Part shown: in pieces, positions 62,150 through 64,000 of the stretch | Layout: each line of letters begins with the position of its first letter | How positions within the stretch are numbered: the stretch's first letter is position 1 | Assembly (NCBI GenBank): GCA_003254885.1 | Contig: QANT01005697.1 | Location: 1 to 64,000 of the forward strand | From: Purshia tridentata | Taxonomy: Eukaryota; Streptophyta; Magnoliopsida; Rosales; Rosaceae | DNA: 64,000 nt | Reading direction: 5' to 3' | Notes under the pieces: generated by a model | Told to the model about the DNA's origin: nothing | The model's database searches: none | The model's input: the letters and a program-made list of their open reading frames with translations, nothing else | Program-made: the position numbers and the translations under genes

Positions 62150-64000
62150 TATTAGATGTAATTAAGGCATTTAATTAGCTTCAGGGTTAGCTCTGGTTAG
62201 TTAATTTCAGTTTGTATTAATTATGTCCAAGTGGCATTGTCTTATAAGGCAGTGCAAAACAGAATGTATGAGCTCACATGCTCGTAGAGGTGCAACGGCT
62301 ATATAGCTGGATTTGTCCTCTAGTGTAACTAAATATGGAATATATTTTTGATCTCTGGATTTGCATGACTTATGCACCAGAAGCTTGCATCACCTTCCTC
62401 TCTCAATCTCTACATTCTCTCTGAACGTTTCCTGCCATTTCTGGTCATATACCAGGGAACCAACACCATCTGACATGGTATCAGTGGCCTAGGTTCGATC
62501 AAGAGTTGGGCGTTGTGTACTGTGAGTGACTGTAAGTGAAAACAGAGAGCAATCCAACGAGAAAAGCTTTCTAGATCCAGACATGGCTGGTCTGGCAGTG
62601 GTGAGCTAAGAGCTCCCATATTTGATGGCACTGAGTTTGAATTCTGGAAGGTTCGCATGATGACGATCCTCAAGTCTCATGGAATCTGGAAATTAGTAGA
62701 AAAGGGGATCACAATCCCAAAGTCAAAGAAGAAGAAAGGAAAGAAGGAGGGTGAACTAACCAGCATCGATGAAGATGATGAACTGGAAACTTATCTGGAA
62801 GAACAAAATATGAAAGATGCAAATGTACTTGGCATCATACAGGGAGCTGTATCCAAAGAGATCTTCTCTCGAATTGTCAACCAAGACACTTCCAAAGGTG
62901 CTTGGGATCTGCTATAAGAGGAATATTATGGTGATGAACAATCCAGGTCAGTTACATTACAAAGTCTAAGAAAAGAATTTAAGTACATGAGGATGAAGGA
63001 AAGTGAATCATTGTCTGACTATTCTGCTCGATTTTATGATTTAACCAACCAAATGGAAAAATATGGTGAATCTATATCTCAGCAAAGGATGGTACAAAAA
63101 GTGTTAATTAGTTTAACAAAGATATATGATCCCATGTATGTAGTTCTTGAAAGAACATGTGATTAGAATTCTATATCTGTGAATGAAGTATTTGGCTCAC
63201 TTAAGAGCTATGAACTAAGCCTAAGCAGGCATGATGAGGATGAAGAGAAGGCTGAGAGGGCATTTGCTAGTATGAGGATTGCTCCCAAATGGCAGAATAA
63301 TCAAGCTAGAAATCACAACAATGATGGAGGAAAACGAAATTTCAAAGGTTGGAAGGGCAAATCCAAGAAATGGGATAACAAGCCTCTGCCCAATTTGAAA
63401 CAAGGAAGTGATGCAGGGAAGTCGAAGTGCAAAGTGTGTGACAAGGTTCACTATGGTGAATGTTGGTTCAAAGGAAAGGTGAAATGCTACAACTGTGATA
63501 AGTTTGGGCATGTAATAAAGGACTGCCATCAACCAAATAAGAGGGGACAGGTTGTTAATTATGCAAATCAAGTCCAGAAGCCTGCCACCATGTTTTATGC
63601 ATGCCACAAAGCCTCAGTGGAAAAAGATCAAAGAACTTGGTACTTGGATAGTGGCTGCAGCAATCATATGACAAGTTATGAATCACTTCTGATTAATTTT
63701 GACAGAAGTGTGAAATGCAAAGTGAAAATGGGAACTAGAGAGCTTGTGGAATCCATGGGGAATGGAGTGTTACCTATGCAAACAAAAAGAGGTACAAGGT
63801 TTATCTCAGAAGTAATGATTGTGCCAGGATTAGATGAAAACCTGCTCAGTGTAAGACAAATGATGGAGCATGGCTATTGGTTGATATTTGGTGAGTTTGT
63901 GGTATCCATATATGAAGACAAGAGTATGCAGACACCTGTAGTGATGGTTCAAATGAAAGGAAACAGGTGCTTCCCACTTGTACTCGAAGATATGTGTCCA
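62150..64000 (+). mobile_element. Ty1/copia LTR retrotransposon, broken, left part only
   Basis: The 5' LTR ends at 62475; its start is uncertain (around 62150). A tRNA-Met-type primer-binding site begins directly after it at 62476 (TGGTATCAG). Gag-like sequence follows from about 62583, including a UBN2/gag-type region and a CCHC zinc knuckle at about 63485-63526, then the protease motif DSGCSNHM at about 63648-63671 and the following GAG-pre-integrase-like region. Integrase and reverse transcriptase would lie beyond the window. The element is broken, with at least two interruptions in gag. The strand matches copia order gag-protease. Age cannot be judged without the 3' LTR. Confidence 0.9.

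Noticed and set aside
1-64000. tRNA, rRNA or snoRNA genes
   Set aside because: I read for conserved tRNA arms and B-box-like strings and found none I could fold into a credible gene. A covariance-model scan would decide.

Overview
This is nuclear DNA from a flowering plant, almost certainly a eudicot. Genes are split by AT-rich GT-AG introns, intergenic DNA is AT-rich, and every recognisable protein has a clear Arabidopsis counterpart. A rosid such as a member of the Rosaceae would fit, but the sequence alone does not prove it. Four single N bases (698, 20864, 27652, 54195) mark small assembly joins. I rebuilt the genes exon by exon by following reading phase across splice sites; the models for the intact genes stay in frame from start to stop. 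Gene names come from remembered protein families, not from a search.

Layout: 1-3800 holds no gene I can support. A 79-residue conserved small protein of unknown role lies at 3983-4222 (+). Next are a plastid-type SET-domain lysine methyltransferase (5401-8357, -), a CML25-type calcium sensor without introns (9223-9780, -) and an ankyrin-repeat membrane protein of the AT2G01680 type (10939-13744, +). VAC14 follows with 20 exons (16013-22976, -), then nucleoporin NUP155 with 13 exons (24848-32562, -), then LpxC, a lipid A-type deacetylase (33250-36293, +). The RING-H2 ubiquitin ligase RIE1 (37278-40018, -), the Integrator/CPSF73-II nuclease (41203-45738, -) and a MAP70 microtubule protein (47382-51866, -) complete the conserved block.

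The right end differs. An isolated LTR-like element (53566-54228) abuts a COP1 gene that has lost its 5' third (RING and coiled coil) but keeps an intact WD40 half (54303-57514, +). Next is a damaged, 5'-incomplete ankyrin/PGG gene (58962-61430, -) with a foldback repeat in an intron, and then the left part of a broken Ty1/copia element (from about 62150, running off the window).

The genes do not form one pathway; they are mostly single-copy housekeeping genes (nuclear pore, snRNA 3'-end processing, PI(3,5)P2 scaffold, cortical microtubules, mitochondrial lipid A-like synthesis) kept together as a block. As I recall the Arabidopsis loci, their counterparts sit in three places (AT1G24610-AT1G24793, AT1G14840-AT1G14850, AT2G01680-AT2G01750), so this window appears to keep the older undivided order. 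Short tandem duplications recur, several of them copying splice sites. I found no operon-like, CRISPR-like or clearly new molecular system.
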